Assembly (NCBI RefSeq): GCF_030811715.1
Contig: NZ_JAUSRH010000002.1
Coordinates: 434,001 to 498,000 of the forward strand
Reading direction: 5' to 3'
Length of the DNA stretch: 64,000 nt
Source of the DNA: Sinomonas atrocyanea
GTDB lineage: Bacteria > Actinomycetota > Actinomycetes > Actinomycetales > Micrococcaceae
Below the pieces are notes generated by a model that searched no databases, had not been told where the DNA came from, and saw nothing but the letters and a program-made list of their open reading frames with translations. Position 1 is the stretch's first letter; each line of letters begins with the position of its first letter. Shown here one piece after another: positions 33,960 to 42,717 of the stretch. The position numbers and the translations under genes were made by a program.

Positions 33960-36715
33960 TGCCCACCGTCCCTCCCGCCGGAGCCGACGCCGGAGCCGGT
34001 ATCCCGCCTGAGCGCATCCCGCCTGCCGGCCGGCCGTCCCGCACCGGCCGGGCCGCGTGGCACCGCTGGGCCAACGCGCCCACGCTCGTCTGGCTGCTCG
34101 CCGTGGCGCTCCTCTCCGGAATCCACCGCGGCATCCCCGACTCCGGGTGGCTGCTGGTGCACCTCGCGCTCCTGGGCGCCGTGACGAACGCGATCCTCGT
34201 CTACTCGTGGCACTTCGCCGAGGCCCTGCTGCGGCTGCCCGTGCCGTCGCGCCGGGCGCTCGCGGCCCGGCTCGCCCTCCTCAACGCCGGCGCCTCCGCC
34301 GCGATGGTCGGGGTCGTGGCCGGGGTGTGGCCTCTGGCGGCCTCCGGCGCCGCCGCCGTGGGCGCAGCGGCGGGGTGGCACGGGGCCGCGCTGCTCGTCA
34401 GGCTCCGGCGGGCCCTGCCCTCGCGCTTCCGTTCCACGCTGCGCTACTACCTCGCCGCGTGCGCCCTCCTGCCCTTCGGCGCCGCAGCCGGGGCGCTGCT
34501 CGCCCTGCCGGGAGCCAACGACGGCGGGGACCTCCACGCCCGGCTCCTGCTCGCCCACGAGTCCCTCAACCTCCTCGGCTGGGTCGGCCTGAGCGTCCTC
34601 GGCACGCTCGTGACGCTCCTTCCGACCATGCTGCGCACGCGGGCGGACGACTCTGCCGAGCCCGTCGCCCGCCGGGCGCTCTGGGTCCTCCTCGCGGGGG
34701 TCGGCCTTGCCGCGGGAGGCGCCCTGGCAGGCGTCCGCCCGGCGGCGGCGGCCGGCGTCGTGCTCTTCCTTGCCGGTGTGCTCGTCTCCGCCGTCCCGCT
34801 CGCCCGCGCGGTGCGGCGCAAGGCCCCGGTGGCGTTCGCCCCGCTCTCCGCCATCGCCTCGCTCGTCTGGCTCGTGGGGGCCCTCGCCCGCCTCGCGTGG
34901 CTGTGCGCGACGGCCCCGGACTGGGACGCGCTGCATCTGGCCCTCGGCGGCCTCACCCCGGCGTTCGCGGCGGGGTTTGCCGCCCAGGTGCTCGCGGGCG
35001 CCCTGTCCTACCTCCTGCCCGTGGTGCTCGGCGGCGGCCCCGGGGAGGTCCGCCGGCGCGCCGAGACGCTCGACGCCGGTGCCTGGCTCCGCGTGGCCCT
35101 CGCCAATGGCGCACTCGCCCTCTATCTCCTGCCCGTGCCCAGCGCCGTCCGCGTCGCGGCCGCGGTGGCGGGGCTCGTGGCCCTCGCGGGCTTCGTGTGG
35201 CTCGCCGGGCGCGCCGTCCTGGGCCGCCCCCGGCGTGGTCCTGGCGAGCAGGAGGAACGGGAGCGCCGCCCCGGGGCATCCGGGCCCGTCGCGCCCGGCC
35301 AGTCCGTGCGCAGCCGCCTCGGCTCCGGCGCCGTGGGGCTCGCGATCCTGCTCGCGGCGGTCGTCGCGGGCGTGGCCGCGGACCCCTCCGTCCTCCCCGT
35401 CGCAGCCGGGGGGAGCCCCGCGGCCGCCGCCGCGGGCGCCGGCGGAGGGACCGCCGTCGTGCCTACCGGGCACACCACCACGGTGGACGTCGCCATGTCG
35501 GGGATGCGCTTCGTGCCCGACGCGGTCAGCGTCCCGGTCGGGGACCGGCTCGTCATCCGCCTGATGAACAAGGACCAGACCGCCCACGACCTCGTCCTCG
35601 CCACCGGCCAGGACTCTTCCCGGATCTACCCCGGCAGGAGCGGAGAGCTCGACGCCGGCGTCATCGGCCAGCCGGTGGACGGCTGGTGCTCGGTGGTGGG
35701 CCACCGGCAGATGGGGATGGTGTTCCGGGTCACGGTGGCCGGCGCCGGCCGACCGTCCGCGGCCGCCCCGGCACCGGCCGCCCCGGCGCCGGGCGGCATG
35801 GACATGCAGGGCATGCAGCACGCCTCCTCGGGTGCCCCGGTTCCCCCGCACACGCCCTATCCGGCGGCGCTTCCCGCCGTGCCCCCGGGAACCGTGCACA
35901 AGGTGACGCTGACGGTGCGGGACACGGTGACCGAGGTCGCCCCCGGCGTCGCCCAGACCCTGTGGACGTACAACGGCACCGCGCCCGGTCCCGTCCTGCA
36001 CGGGCGGGTGGGGGACCGGTTCGAGGTCACCCTCGTCAACGCCGCCTCCACAGGCCACTCGGTCGACTTCCATGCCGGCTCCCTGGCCCCGGACGGGCCG
36101 ATGCGCACCATCGATCCCGGGCAGTCGCTCGTGTACACGTTCACCGCCACCCAGCCGGGCCTGTGGATGTACCACTGCAGCACCATGCCGATGTCGCTGC
36201 ACATCGCCAACGGGATGTTCGGCGCAGTGGTCATCGACCCGCCGGACGCGCCGCCCGTGGACCACGAGTTCGTCCTGGTGCAGAGCGAGCAGTACCGCGG
36301 CCCGGCCGCGGACGGTGCCGCGGGCACCGCGGACCCGGCCAAGGTCGCCGCGGGCACCCCGGACGCGGTGGTCTTCAACGGCTACCCGAACCAGTACGAC
36401 GCCGCCCCGCTGGCCGTGCGCGCCGGCGACCGCGTGCGCGTGTGGGTCCTCGACGCCGGCCCGGGCCGCGCGACGTCCTTCCATGTGGTGGGCGCCCAGT
36501 TCAGCGCGGTGTGGGCGGAGGGCGCCTACCGGCTCGCCCCGGGGCCGGGCGGCGCGCAGGCGGGAGGGTCGCAGGCCCTCGACCTCGCGCCGGCCCAGGG
36601 CGGCTTCGTGGACCTCACGTTCCCCGAGGCGGGCCACTACCCGTTCGTGAGCCACTACATGGTGGATGCTGAGCGCGGCGCGCACGGAGTGTTCGACGTC
36701 GCTGCCGCGAGGTGA
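33956..36715 (+). CDS. nirK: Copper nitrite reductase fused to a membrane domain and a blue-copper domain
   Basis: A 919-residue fusion. About 40-475 is a membrane domain of roughly 11 helices with conserved His residues (YSWHFAEALL, AHESLNLLGW). About 500-595 is a plastocyanin-like domain with type 1 copper ligands H544, C578, H583 and M588. About 640-919 is a two-domain NirK: type 1 copper H701, C741, H749, M754; type 2 copper H706, H740, H900; catalytic D704 and H843. It would reduce nitrite to NO outside the membrane, with its own electron-transfer domain. Full family ligand set present. The last codons are duplicated just downstream. Confidence 0.88.
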   Translation: MMPTVPPAGADAGAGIPPERIPPAGRPSRTGRAAWHRWANAPTLVWLLAVALLSGIHRGIPDSGWLLVHLALLGAVTNAILVYSWHFAEALLRLPVPSRRALAARLALLNAGASAAMVGVVAGVWPLAASGAAAVGAAAGWHGAALLVRLRRALPSRFRSTLRYYLAACALLPFGAAAGALLALPGANDGGDLHARLLLAHESLNLLGWVGLSVLGTLVTLLPTMLRTRADDSAEPVARRALWVLLAGVGLAAGGALAGVRPAAAAGVVLFLAGVLVSAVPLARAVRRKAPVAFAPLSAIASLVWLVGALARLAWLCATAPDWDALHLALGGLTPAFAAGFAAQVLAGALSYLLPVVLGGGPGEVRRRAETLDAGAWLRVALANGALALYLLPVPSAVRVAAAVAGLVALAGFVWLAGRAVLGRPRRGPGEQEERERRPGASGPVAPGQSVRSRLGSGAVGLAILLAAVVAGVAADPSVLPVAAGGSPAAAAAGAGGGTAVVPTGHTTTVDVAMSGMRFVPDAVSVPVGDRLVIRLMNKDQTAHDLVLATGQDSSRIYPGRSGELDAGVIGQPVDGWCSVVGHRQMGMVFRVTVAGAGRPSAAAPAPAAPAPGGMDMQGMQHASSGAPVPPHTPYPAALPAVPPGTVHKVTLTVRDTVTEVAPGVAQTLWTYNGTAPGPVLHGRVGDRFEVTLVNAASTGHSVDFHAGSLAPDGPMRTIDPGQSLVYTFTATQPGLWMYHCSTMPMSLHIANGMFGAVVIDPPDAPPVDHEFVLVQSEQYRGPAADGAAGTADPAKVAAGTPDAVVFNGYPNQYDAAPLAVRAGDRVRVWVLDAGPGRATSFHVVGAQFSAVWAEGAYRLAPGPGGAQAGGSQALDLAPAQGGFVDLTFPEAGHYPFVSHYMVDAERGAHGVFDVAAAR

Positions 36716-36760
36716 GTGTCCAGCGCGCACGGAGCGTTCGACGTCGCTGCCGCGAAGTGA
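36680..36760 (+). repeat. Tandem duplication of the nirK 3' end
   Basis: Positions 36680-36715, encoding the last 11 residues and the TGA, recur at 36725-36760 with two base changes (36690/36735 and 36711/36756). The offset is 45 bp, a multiple of three, so read-through of the first TGA would add VSS and a near copy of the C-terminus ending at a second TGA. The two changes give Val to Ala and Arg to Lys. Confidence 0.85.
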
Positions 36761-36860
36761 CAGCCGCGCTGCTGGGATACATTGGTAGCTGACTTTCCAG
36801 CCCTCTTCGCCCGTCCCGGCCGCATGCCCGACGGGCCCAGCTACGAGAACGGATGCCCGC

Positions 36861-38663
36861 GTGGTCCTGCGACTCTCCACCCTGTTCCTGCGCACCCTCC
36901 GCGAGGATCCCGCCGACGCCGAGGTGGCAAGCCACAAGCTCCTCGTCCGCGCCGGCTACATCCGCCGGGCCGCGCCGGGCATCTACACGTGGCTCCCGCT
37001 CGGGCTGGCGGTCCTGCGGAAGGTCGAGCAGGTCATCCGCGAGGAGATGGCCGCGATCGGCGCGCAGGAGGTGCACTTCCCGGCCCTGCTGCCCAAGGAG
37101 CCCTACGAGGCCACGAACCGGTGGACCGAGTACGGCGAGGGGATCTTCCGGCTCAAGGACCGCAAGGATGCCGACTACCTCCTCGCCCCCACGCACGAGG
37201 AGATGTTCACGCTGCTGGTCAAGGACCTGTACTCCTCGTACAAGGACCTTCCGCTCTCGCTGTACCAGATCCAGAACAAGTACCGCGACGAGGCCCGTCC
37301 CCGCGCCGGCCTGCTGCGCGGGCGGGAGTTCATCATGAAGGACTCCTACTCGTTCGACGTCGACGACGCCGGCCTCGACGCCAGCTACGCGCGGCACCGC
37401 GAGGCGTACCTGAAGATCTTCGCCCGGCTCGGCCTCGAGGTCGTCCCGGTCAAGGCGACCGCCGGGGCGATGGGCGGCTCCCGGAGCGAGGAGTTCCTGC
37501 ACCCCACCGAGATCGGCGAGGACACGTTCGTCCGCTCGCCCGGCGGCTACGCGGCCAACGTCGAGGCCGTGTCCACCGTGGTGCCCGAGGCGGTCGACTA
37601 CAGTGACGCGCCCCCCGCCCAGGTGCTCGACACCCCTGACACGCCGACCATCGAGACGCTCGTCGAGGCGTCCCAGACGATCTTCCCCAACCCCGAGCGG
37701 CCCTGGACGGGCGCCGACACGCTGAAGAACGTGGTGCTCACCGTCACGCTGCCCACCGGTGAGAAGCAGCTCGTGGCGATCGGCGTGCCGGGCGACCGTG
37801 CCGTGGACCTCAAGCGCGTCGAGGCGAACATCGGCGCCTTCCTGCCGGTGGCCGGCGAGATCGGGCTCGACCCGGCGAGCGACGAGGAGCTCAAGGCGAA
37901 TACCGCGCTCGTCAAGGGCTACATCGGCCCGGGCCTCGCGCTCGACAAGCCGGTCCTCGGCCGCGAGGGAGCGGCCAAGGTGCTCTACCTCGTCGATCCC
38001 CGCGTCGTGGCCGGCACCCGCTGGATCACGGGCGCGAACGAGCCCGGCAAGCACGTCTACGGTCTCGTGGCCGGGCGGGACTTCGGCTGGGACGGCGTCA
38101 TCGAGTGCACCGAGGTGCGCGCCGGCGACCCCGCCCCCGACGGCTCGGGCCCGCTCGAGACCGCGCGCGGGATCGAGATGGGCCACATCTTCCAGCTGGG
38201 CCGCAAGTACGCCGAGGCGCTCGGGCTCAAGGTCCTGGACGCGAACGGCAAGCAGGTCACCGTCACGATGGGCTCGTACGGCGTGGGCGTCACCCGCGCC
38301 GTCGCCGCCCTCGCGGAGTCCAACCACGACGACCGCGGCCTCGTCTGGCCGCGCGCCGTGGCACCGGCGGACGTCCACGTCGTGGCCGTCGGGCGCGGCG
38401 AGGAGATCTTCGCCGAGGCCGAGCGCATCACGGCCGAGCTCGAGGCGCGCGGGCTGACCGTCATGCTCGACGATCGCCCCAAGGTCTCCCCGGGCGTGAA
38501 GTTCGGCGACGCCGAGCTCATCGGCGTCCCGACGATCGTTGCCGTCGGGAAGGGCCTCGCCTCGGGCGTGCTCGAGGTCAAGGACCGCCGCTCGGGCACT
38601 GCCGAGGACGTGCCGGTCGGCGAGGTCGTCGACCGCGTCGTCGCCGCCGTCCGCGGCGCCTGA
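36861..38663 (+). CDS. proS: Prolyl-tRNA synthetase (bacterial type)
   Basis: A 600-residue class II synthetase. Motif 1 lies in [19 protein letters not shown], motif 2 in [21 protein letters not shown], and motif 3 in [15 protein letters not shown]. The insertion (editing) domain occupies about 225-380, and the C-terminal anticodon-binding domain starts near 505 ([18 protein letters not shown]). It charges tRNA-Pro in the cytoplasm. The GTG start gives [20 protein letters not shown], the usual beginning in Micrococcaceae; the ATG eight bases earlier is out of frame. The 145 bp upstream contain the nirK 3' repeat and no other gene. Confidence 0.97.
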   Translation: MVLRLSTLFLRTLREDPADAEVASHKLLVRAGYIRRAAPGIYTWLPLGLAVLRKVEQVIREEMAAIGAQEVHFPALLPKEPYEATNRWTEYGEGIFRLKDRKDADYLLAPTHEEMFTLLVKDLYSSYKDLPLSLYQIQNKYRDEARPRAGLLRGREFIMKDSYSFDVDDAGLDASYARHREAYLKIFARLGLEVVPVKATAGAMGGSRSEEFLHPTEIGEDTFVRSPGGYAANVEAVSTVVPEAVDYSDAPPAQVLDTPDTPTIETLVEASQTIFPNPERPWTGADTLKNVVLTVTLPTGEKQLVAIGVPGDRAVDLKRVEANIGAFLPVAGEIGLDPASDEELKANTALVKGYIGPGLALDKPVLGREGAAKVLYLVDPRVVAGTRWITGANEPGKHVYGLVAGRDFGWDGVIECTEVRAGDPAPDGSGPLETARGIEMGHIFQLGRKYAEALGLKVLDANGKQVTVTMGSYGVGVTRAVAALAESNHDDRGLVWPRAVAPADVHVVAVGRGEEIFAEAERITAELEARGLTVMLDDRPKVSPGVKFGDAELIGVPTIVAVGKGLASGVLEVKDRRSGTAEDVPVGEVVDRVVAAVRGA

Positions 38664-38674
38664 GCGCGCCCGGC

Positions 38675-39469
38675 GTGCTCAGCGGCTTCGAGGCCGTCGA
38701 CCCCCTGACCGTGGCCCTCGTGGTCGTGGCCGGGTTCTGCGCGGGCTGGGTCGACGCCGTCGTCGGCGGCGGGGGCCTCATCCAGCTCCCGGCCCTCCTC
38801 GCCGTCCCGGGCATCACCCCCGTGCAGGCGCTCGCGACGAACAAGATGGGCTCGGTCTTCGGCACGACGACGAGCGCCGTCACCTACGCGCGGCGGGTGC
38901 GGCCCGACCTGCGCACCGCGATTCCCATGGCCCTCGTGGCGCTGTGCGGCGCGTTCGGCGGCGCGGCCCTGGCCACCGCCCTGCCCGCGCGGGTCTTCAA
39001 GCCGATCATCCTCGCGGCGATCATCGCCGTCGCCCTCTTCACGGTCCTGCGCCCGCAGATGGGCCAGTACACCCAGCTGCGGCTCAAGGGCCGGCGCCAC
39101 CTCGCCGCGGCCTGCGGGCTCGGGGCAGTGATCGGGTTCTACGACGGCCTCATCGGGCCGGGCACGGGCTCGTTCCTCGTGATCGCTCTCGTCTCGGGCA
39201 TGGGGTACGCCTTCCTGGAGGCGAGCGCGAAGGCCAAGATCGTCAACATGGCCACGAACATCGGCGCCCTGCTGCTCTTCGCCCCCTCGGGCGTCCTGCT
39301 GTGGGGCCTCGGGCTCGTCCTCGGCGCCGCCAACATGCTCGGCGGGTACACGGGGGCACGCATGGCGGTCTCGCGTGGCAACAGGTTCATCCGATGGGTG
39401 TTCCTGGCCGTCGTCGCGGCCCTCGCGGTCAAGCTCGGCATCGACGTGTGGAACGAGGACTTCGCCTGA
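38675..39469 (+). CDS. TSUP-family membrane transporter
   Basis: A 264-residue protein with eight or so membrane helices. The family signature ALVVVAGFCAGWVDAVVGGG at the N-terminus and its repeat GAVIGFYDGLIGPGTGSFLV are those of TSUP/DUF81 (TauE/SafE) proteins. These move sulfite, sulfoacetate or similar organosulfur anions; direction and substrate cannot be told. It follows proS by 11 bases. The GTG at 38675 has no good ribosome site, so expression may rest on coupling to proS. Confidence 0.85.
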   Translation: MLSGFEAVDPLTVALVVVAGFCAGWVDAVVGGGGLIQLPALLAVPGITPVQALATNKMGSVFGTTTSAVTYARRVRPDLRTAIPMALVALCGAFGGAALATALPARVFKPIILAAIIAVALFTVLRPQMGQYTQLRLKGRRHLAAACGLGAVIGFYDGLIGPGTGSFLVIALVSGMGYAFLEASAKAKIVNMATNIGALLLFAPSGVLLWGLGLVLGAANMLGGYTGARMAVSRGNRFIRWVFLAVVAALAVKLGIDVWNEDFA

Positions 39470-39510
39470 GGCCCCGACCCAGCCCCTGTCACCCCAGGGG
39501 CGCCCGGGCG

Positions 39511-39522
39511 TAGCATCTGGCC
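39511..39522 (+). promoter_or_regulatory. Leaderless-type promoter of the PLP decarboxylase gene
   Basis: TAGCAT (39511-39516) is followed by six bases and the ATG at 39523, with no ribosome binding site. Confidence 0.5.
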
Positions 39523-40920
39523 ATGCTCCGCCCCGAGGACTACGACGAGGCCCTGGCCCGGGCGGCCGGCCATGCCCGGCGCTGGCTGGCAGGCCTCCCC
39601 TCTCGGCCCGTCGGCCCGCGGGCGGGTGCGGACGAGGCTGCCGAGGCCTTCGGCGGCCCCCTGCCCGAGGAGGGCCTCGATGCAGCCGAGACGGTGGACC
39701 TGCTGGCCAGGCTGGCCGAGCCCGGGCTCATGGCCATGGGCTCCGGCCGCTTCTACGGCTGGGTGATCGGCGGGACGCTGCCTGCCGGCCTCGCCGCCGA
39801 CTGGCTCGTCTCGGCCTGGGACCAGAACACCGGGCTCAGATTCGCCACGCCCGCGGCGGCCGCGGCCGAGGAGGCCGCCGGGCGCTGGATCGTCGAGCTG
39901 CTCGGGCTGCCCGCCGGCTCCGACGTCGGCTTCGCCACCGGCGCGAGCATGGCCAACTTCTCGGGCCTCGCGGCGGCGCGCTGGCGGGTCCTCCAGCGGG
40001 CCGGCTGGGACGTCAACGTACGGGGCCTCGCAGGCGCACCGCGCGTGCGCGTCCTCGTGGGCGCCGAGCGCCATGACACGGTGGACATGGCGCTGAGGCT
40101 GCTGGGCCTCGGCGCGCCCGAGGCCGTGGCGGTGGACCCCCAGGGGCGGATCCGGCCCGAGGCCCTCGGACGCGCGCTCGCCGCCGGGACGGGCCCGGCC
40201 ATCGTGGTCCTGCAGGCGGGCAACATCCACTCCGGTGCGTTCGATCCCTTCCCCGAGGCGGTCGCCGCCGCCCGGGAGCACGGAGCGTGGGTCCACGTCG
40301 ACGGTGCCTTCGGGCTGTGGGCGGCCGCCGCCGGCGCGACGCGCCCGCTCGTGCGCGGCATGGACGCCGCGGACTCCTGGGGGACGGACGCGCACAAGAA
40401 CCTCAACGTGCCCTACGACTGCGGGATCGTCGTCTGCCGCGACATCCCGGCCCTGCGCACGGCGCTGGGCATGCACGCCGACTACCTCGTCCACGACCCG
40501 CACGGGGACCACGGGCCCGGCGATCCCCTCGAGAGGGTCCCGGAGCTCTCCCGCCGTGCACGGGGTGTGCCGGTGTGGGCCGTGCTGCGGTCGCTGGGCC
40601 GCGGCGGCGTCGAGGCCCTCGTCGAGGGTCTGGTCGCCCACGCCCAGCAGCTCGCGCGGCGCATCGGGGAGCTCCCGGGCGCCGAGGTGCTCAACGACGT
40701 CGTGTTCAGCCAGGTGTGCCTGGCCTTCGGCACCGACGCCCGGACGGAGGCCGTCGCGGCCTTCCTGGCAGAGGACGGGCGGGTCTGGATGAGCGGCTCC
40801 CGGTGGCGTGGCCGGTCGGTGCTGCGCATCTCCGTGGCGAACTGGTCCTCCGGCCCCGAGGACGTGGAGGTCTCCGTGGCCGCCGTCCGCGACGCGCTCG
40901 CCGCGACCGACGGCCTCTGA
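39523..40920 (+). CDS. Group II PLP-dependent decarboxylase/aminotransferase-like enzyme
   Basis: A 465-residue fold-type I PLP enzyme. The PLP lysine is K292 in GTDAHKNLNVPYD, the aspartate pairing with the pyridine nitrogen is in WVHVDGAFGLWA, and IVVLQAGNIHSGAFDPF precedes it. The pattern matches group II decarboxylases (glutamate, aromatic and 2,4-diaminobutyrate types). Substrate is unknown; a decarboxylase acting on an aromatic or acidic amino acid is most likely. It stands alone with its own promoter, and its stop is one base from the stop of the convergent kinase gene. Confidence 0.82.
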   Translation: MLRPEDYDEALARAAGHARRWLAGLPSRPVGPRAGADEAAEAFGGPLPEEGLDAAETVDLLARLAEPGLMAMGSGRFYGWVIGGTLPAGLAADWLVSAWDQNTGLRFATPAAAAAEEAAGRWIVELLGLPAGSDVGFATGASMANFSGLAAARWRVLQRAGWDVNVRGLAGAPRVRVLVGAERHDTVDMALRLLGLGAPEAVAVDPQGRIRPEALGRALAAGTGPAIVVLQAGNIHSGAFDPFPEAVAAAREHGAWVHVDGAFGLWAAAAGATRPLVRGMDAADSWGTDAHKNLNVPYDCGIVVCRDIPALRTALGMHADYLVHDPHGDHGPGDPLERVPELSRRARGVPVWAVLRSLGRGGVEALVEGLVAHAQQLARRIGELPGAEVLNDVVFSQVCLAFGTDARTEAVAAFLAEDGRVWMSGSRWRGRSVLRISVANWSSGPEDVEVSVAAVRDALAATDGL

Positions 40921-40921
40921 G

Positions 40922-41935
40922 TCAGTCGAGCCGTTTGAGGTCCTCGACCGCAGGGAGCCCTGGCAGCAGCCGCCGGCACAGGGCACTCGCCACCCAGAGG
41001 GAACGCGTGAAGTCGCCCTCGTGGCCGGCCCGCTCCGCGTACCAGAGCGCGTTCTCGACCTCCCGCAGCACCGCCCAGTCCCGGGCCGCCTCCGGGTCGA
41101 GCCCCGCCTCGCGGGCCAGCAGCGCGCAGCGCTCCAGGAGCGCGGCGGGAGCGTCCGGGCCCGCGAGCTCCGGGAGGCGGTTCCACAGCATCGGGGCAAC
41201 CCCGAACTCGCCCTCGCCGACCGACGCCTGCGGGTCGATCGCGCGGAAGGAGGCACCGCCGTCGGGCGCCGCGGGGCCGCCGTCCGGCACGGCGAGCACG
41301 TTCATGCCGTGCAGGTCCGTGTGCACGAGGACGTCCCGGCCGCCCCGCCGGCCCACCGCGCCGCGGGTGGACGCGACCTCGAGGCCCGCCTCGAGCAGCC
41401 ACCGCGGGAACGGCCGGCCGAGGCGCTCCCACCGTTCGGGGAGCTCGTCGCTCCAGCGCTCGGCCACGGCATCGATGCGTTCGAACTGGCCCCAGCATGG
41501 CCTCTCGTCCGGCGCGACCGAGAGCTCCCGCACGAGGCCGCCCCACACCCGCGCAGCCTCGGGGAAGGGGACGTCCTGCAGGCGCCGGCCCGCGTCGAGC
41601 CGCTCGAGCAGGAGCGTCGAAGACGCCGCGTCCTCCTCGAGCAGGCGCACCGCGCCGTGCCCGTCCCAGAGCCGCAGGGCCGGAGCCTCGGAGGCGGTCT
41701 CTGGAAACGGCCGGGAGAGCTTGAGGGCCAGGCGCTCGCCGCCGCGCCGCACGGGGACCACGAGGGCCCACATCCCGGCGTGCGCGGGCTCTCCCGGGGC
41801 CAGATCCGGTGTCAGGTTCCACGCCGCGAGCCGGGCAGCGAGGAGGCCGGGCACGGCGTCGAGCCATGCCCGGCCTCCGGGGCTGCGGAGGCAGCGCCCG
41901 AGCAGTGTGTCCGGAACGATCCCGGCGGGGATCAT
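40922..41935 (-). CDS. Aminoglycoside/hydroxyurea-type antibiotic kinase (APH(6) family)
   Basis: A 337-residue phosphotransferase. The kinase loop VHTDLHGMNVLAV and the Mg-binding FRAIDPQASVGEGEFGVAPM follow the pattern of the APH_6_hur family (streptomycin 6-kinase and hydroxyurea kinase), where DP-x-x-x-x-G-x-x-x-x-D/G-V-A-P is typical. The ATG at 41935 overlaps the VIT gene stop by ATGA. Chromosomal members are common in soil actinobacteria and often do not confer resistance, so the true substrate may be a small hydroxylated metabolite. A resistance role is unproven. Confidence 0.82.
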   Translation of the reverse strand: MIPAGIVPDTLLGRCLRSPGGRAWLDAVPGLLAARLAAWNLTPDLAPGEPAHAGMWALVVPVRRGGERLALKLSRPFPETASEAPALRLWDGHGAVRLLEEDAASSTLLLERLDAGRRLQDVPFPEAARVWGGLVRELSVAPDERPCWGQFERIDAVAERWSDELPERWERLGRPFPRWLLEAGLEVASTRGAVGRRGGRDVLVHTDLHGMNVLAVPDGGPAAPDGGASFRAIDPQASVGEGEFGVAPMLWNRLPELAGPDAPAALLERCALLAREAGLDPEAARDWAVLREVENALWYAERAGHEGDFTRSLWVASALCRRLLPGLPAVEDLKRLD

Positions 41936-42651
41936 GCGATGCCGGTGGTCCCCAGCAGGCTGCCGAGTCCGAACGTCGCCGCGAGGGCGATCGCCCCGCC
42001 GATCACGACGCGGGTGGACGCACGCGTCCGCGACCCGCCGCCGATCCACGCGCCGACCCAGCCGGTGACCGCGAGGGCGATCAGCACCACGACGAACGTC
42101 AGCGGCACGCGGACCGCGGGGGGCGCCAGCAGGATGGTCAGCATGGGCAGGACAGCGCCCGCGAGGAAGGAGATGGCCGAGGCGAGGGCCGCGTGCCACG
42201 GGCTGACGATCTCGTCGGGGTCGATGCCGAGCTCGATGTCGAGGTGGGCGCGGAGGGCATCCTTGGCCGTGAGCTCCTTCGCGACCGTCGTGGCCGTCGC
42301 CTCCGACAGGCCCTTGTGCCGGTAGAGGGAGACGAGCTCGGCGAATTCCTCCTCCGGCTGGTCCCGCAGCTCCGCGGTCTCCTTGGCGATGAGCGACTTC
42401 TGGCTGTCGCTCTGGCTGCTCACAGAGACGTACTCGCCCAGCGCCATCGAGATGGCCCCGCCGACGACGGCGGCCATGCCCGCGGCGAGGATCGGGCCGT
42501 TCTCGGTGGTCACTCCGGCGACGCCGACGACGACGGCGGCGACGGAGACGATGCCGTCGTTCGCGCCGAGCACGCCCGCACGGAGCCAGTTGAGCTTGGC
42601 CGCGAGGTCAGTGCCCTGGGGCTCGGGATGGAGTTGGGTGTCGCTGCTCAT
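41932..42651 (-). CDS. VIT1/CCC1-family transporter
   Basis: A 239-residue membrane protein with five helices. Helix one has the family signature WLRAGVLGANDGIVSVAAVVVGVAG, and AMALGEYVSVSSQ-like ISMALGEYVSVSSQSDSQ ends the second. An acidic cytoplasmic loop (about 85-145) with several Glu residues is the usual metal-binding hairpin. Such proteins move Fe2+ or Mn2+ out of the cytoplasm or into stores. It is the first gene of a two-gene unit with the kinase. A weak -10-like CACAGT six bases before the ATG would allow leaderless expression. Confidence 0.88.
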   Translation of the reverse strand: MSSDTQLHPEPQGTDLAAKLNWLRAGVLGANDGIVSVAAVVVGVAGVTTENGPILAAGMAAVVGGAISMALGEYVSVSSQSDSQKSLIAKETAELRDQPEEEFAELVSLYRHKGLSEATATTVAKELTAKDALRAHLDIELGIDPDEIVSPWHAALASAISFLAGAVLPMLTILLAPPAVRVPLTFVVVLIALAVTGWVGAWIGGGSRTRASTRVVIGGAIALAATFGLGSLLGTTGIA

Positions 42652-42717
42652 GGGACCACTGTGGCACCGGCGGTCCCGCCCTTCCAGCGAGAGAAGGCTT
42701 TCCTTACGGCGCGTCGC

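Noticed and set aside
36716-36860. Possible tRNA or T-box leader ahead of proS
   Set aside because: No cloverleaf or T-box sequence; most of the gap is the duplicated nirK end.
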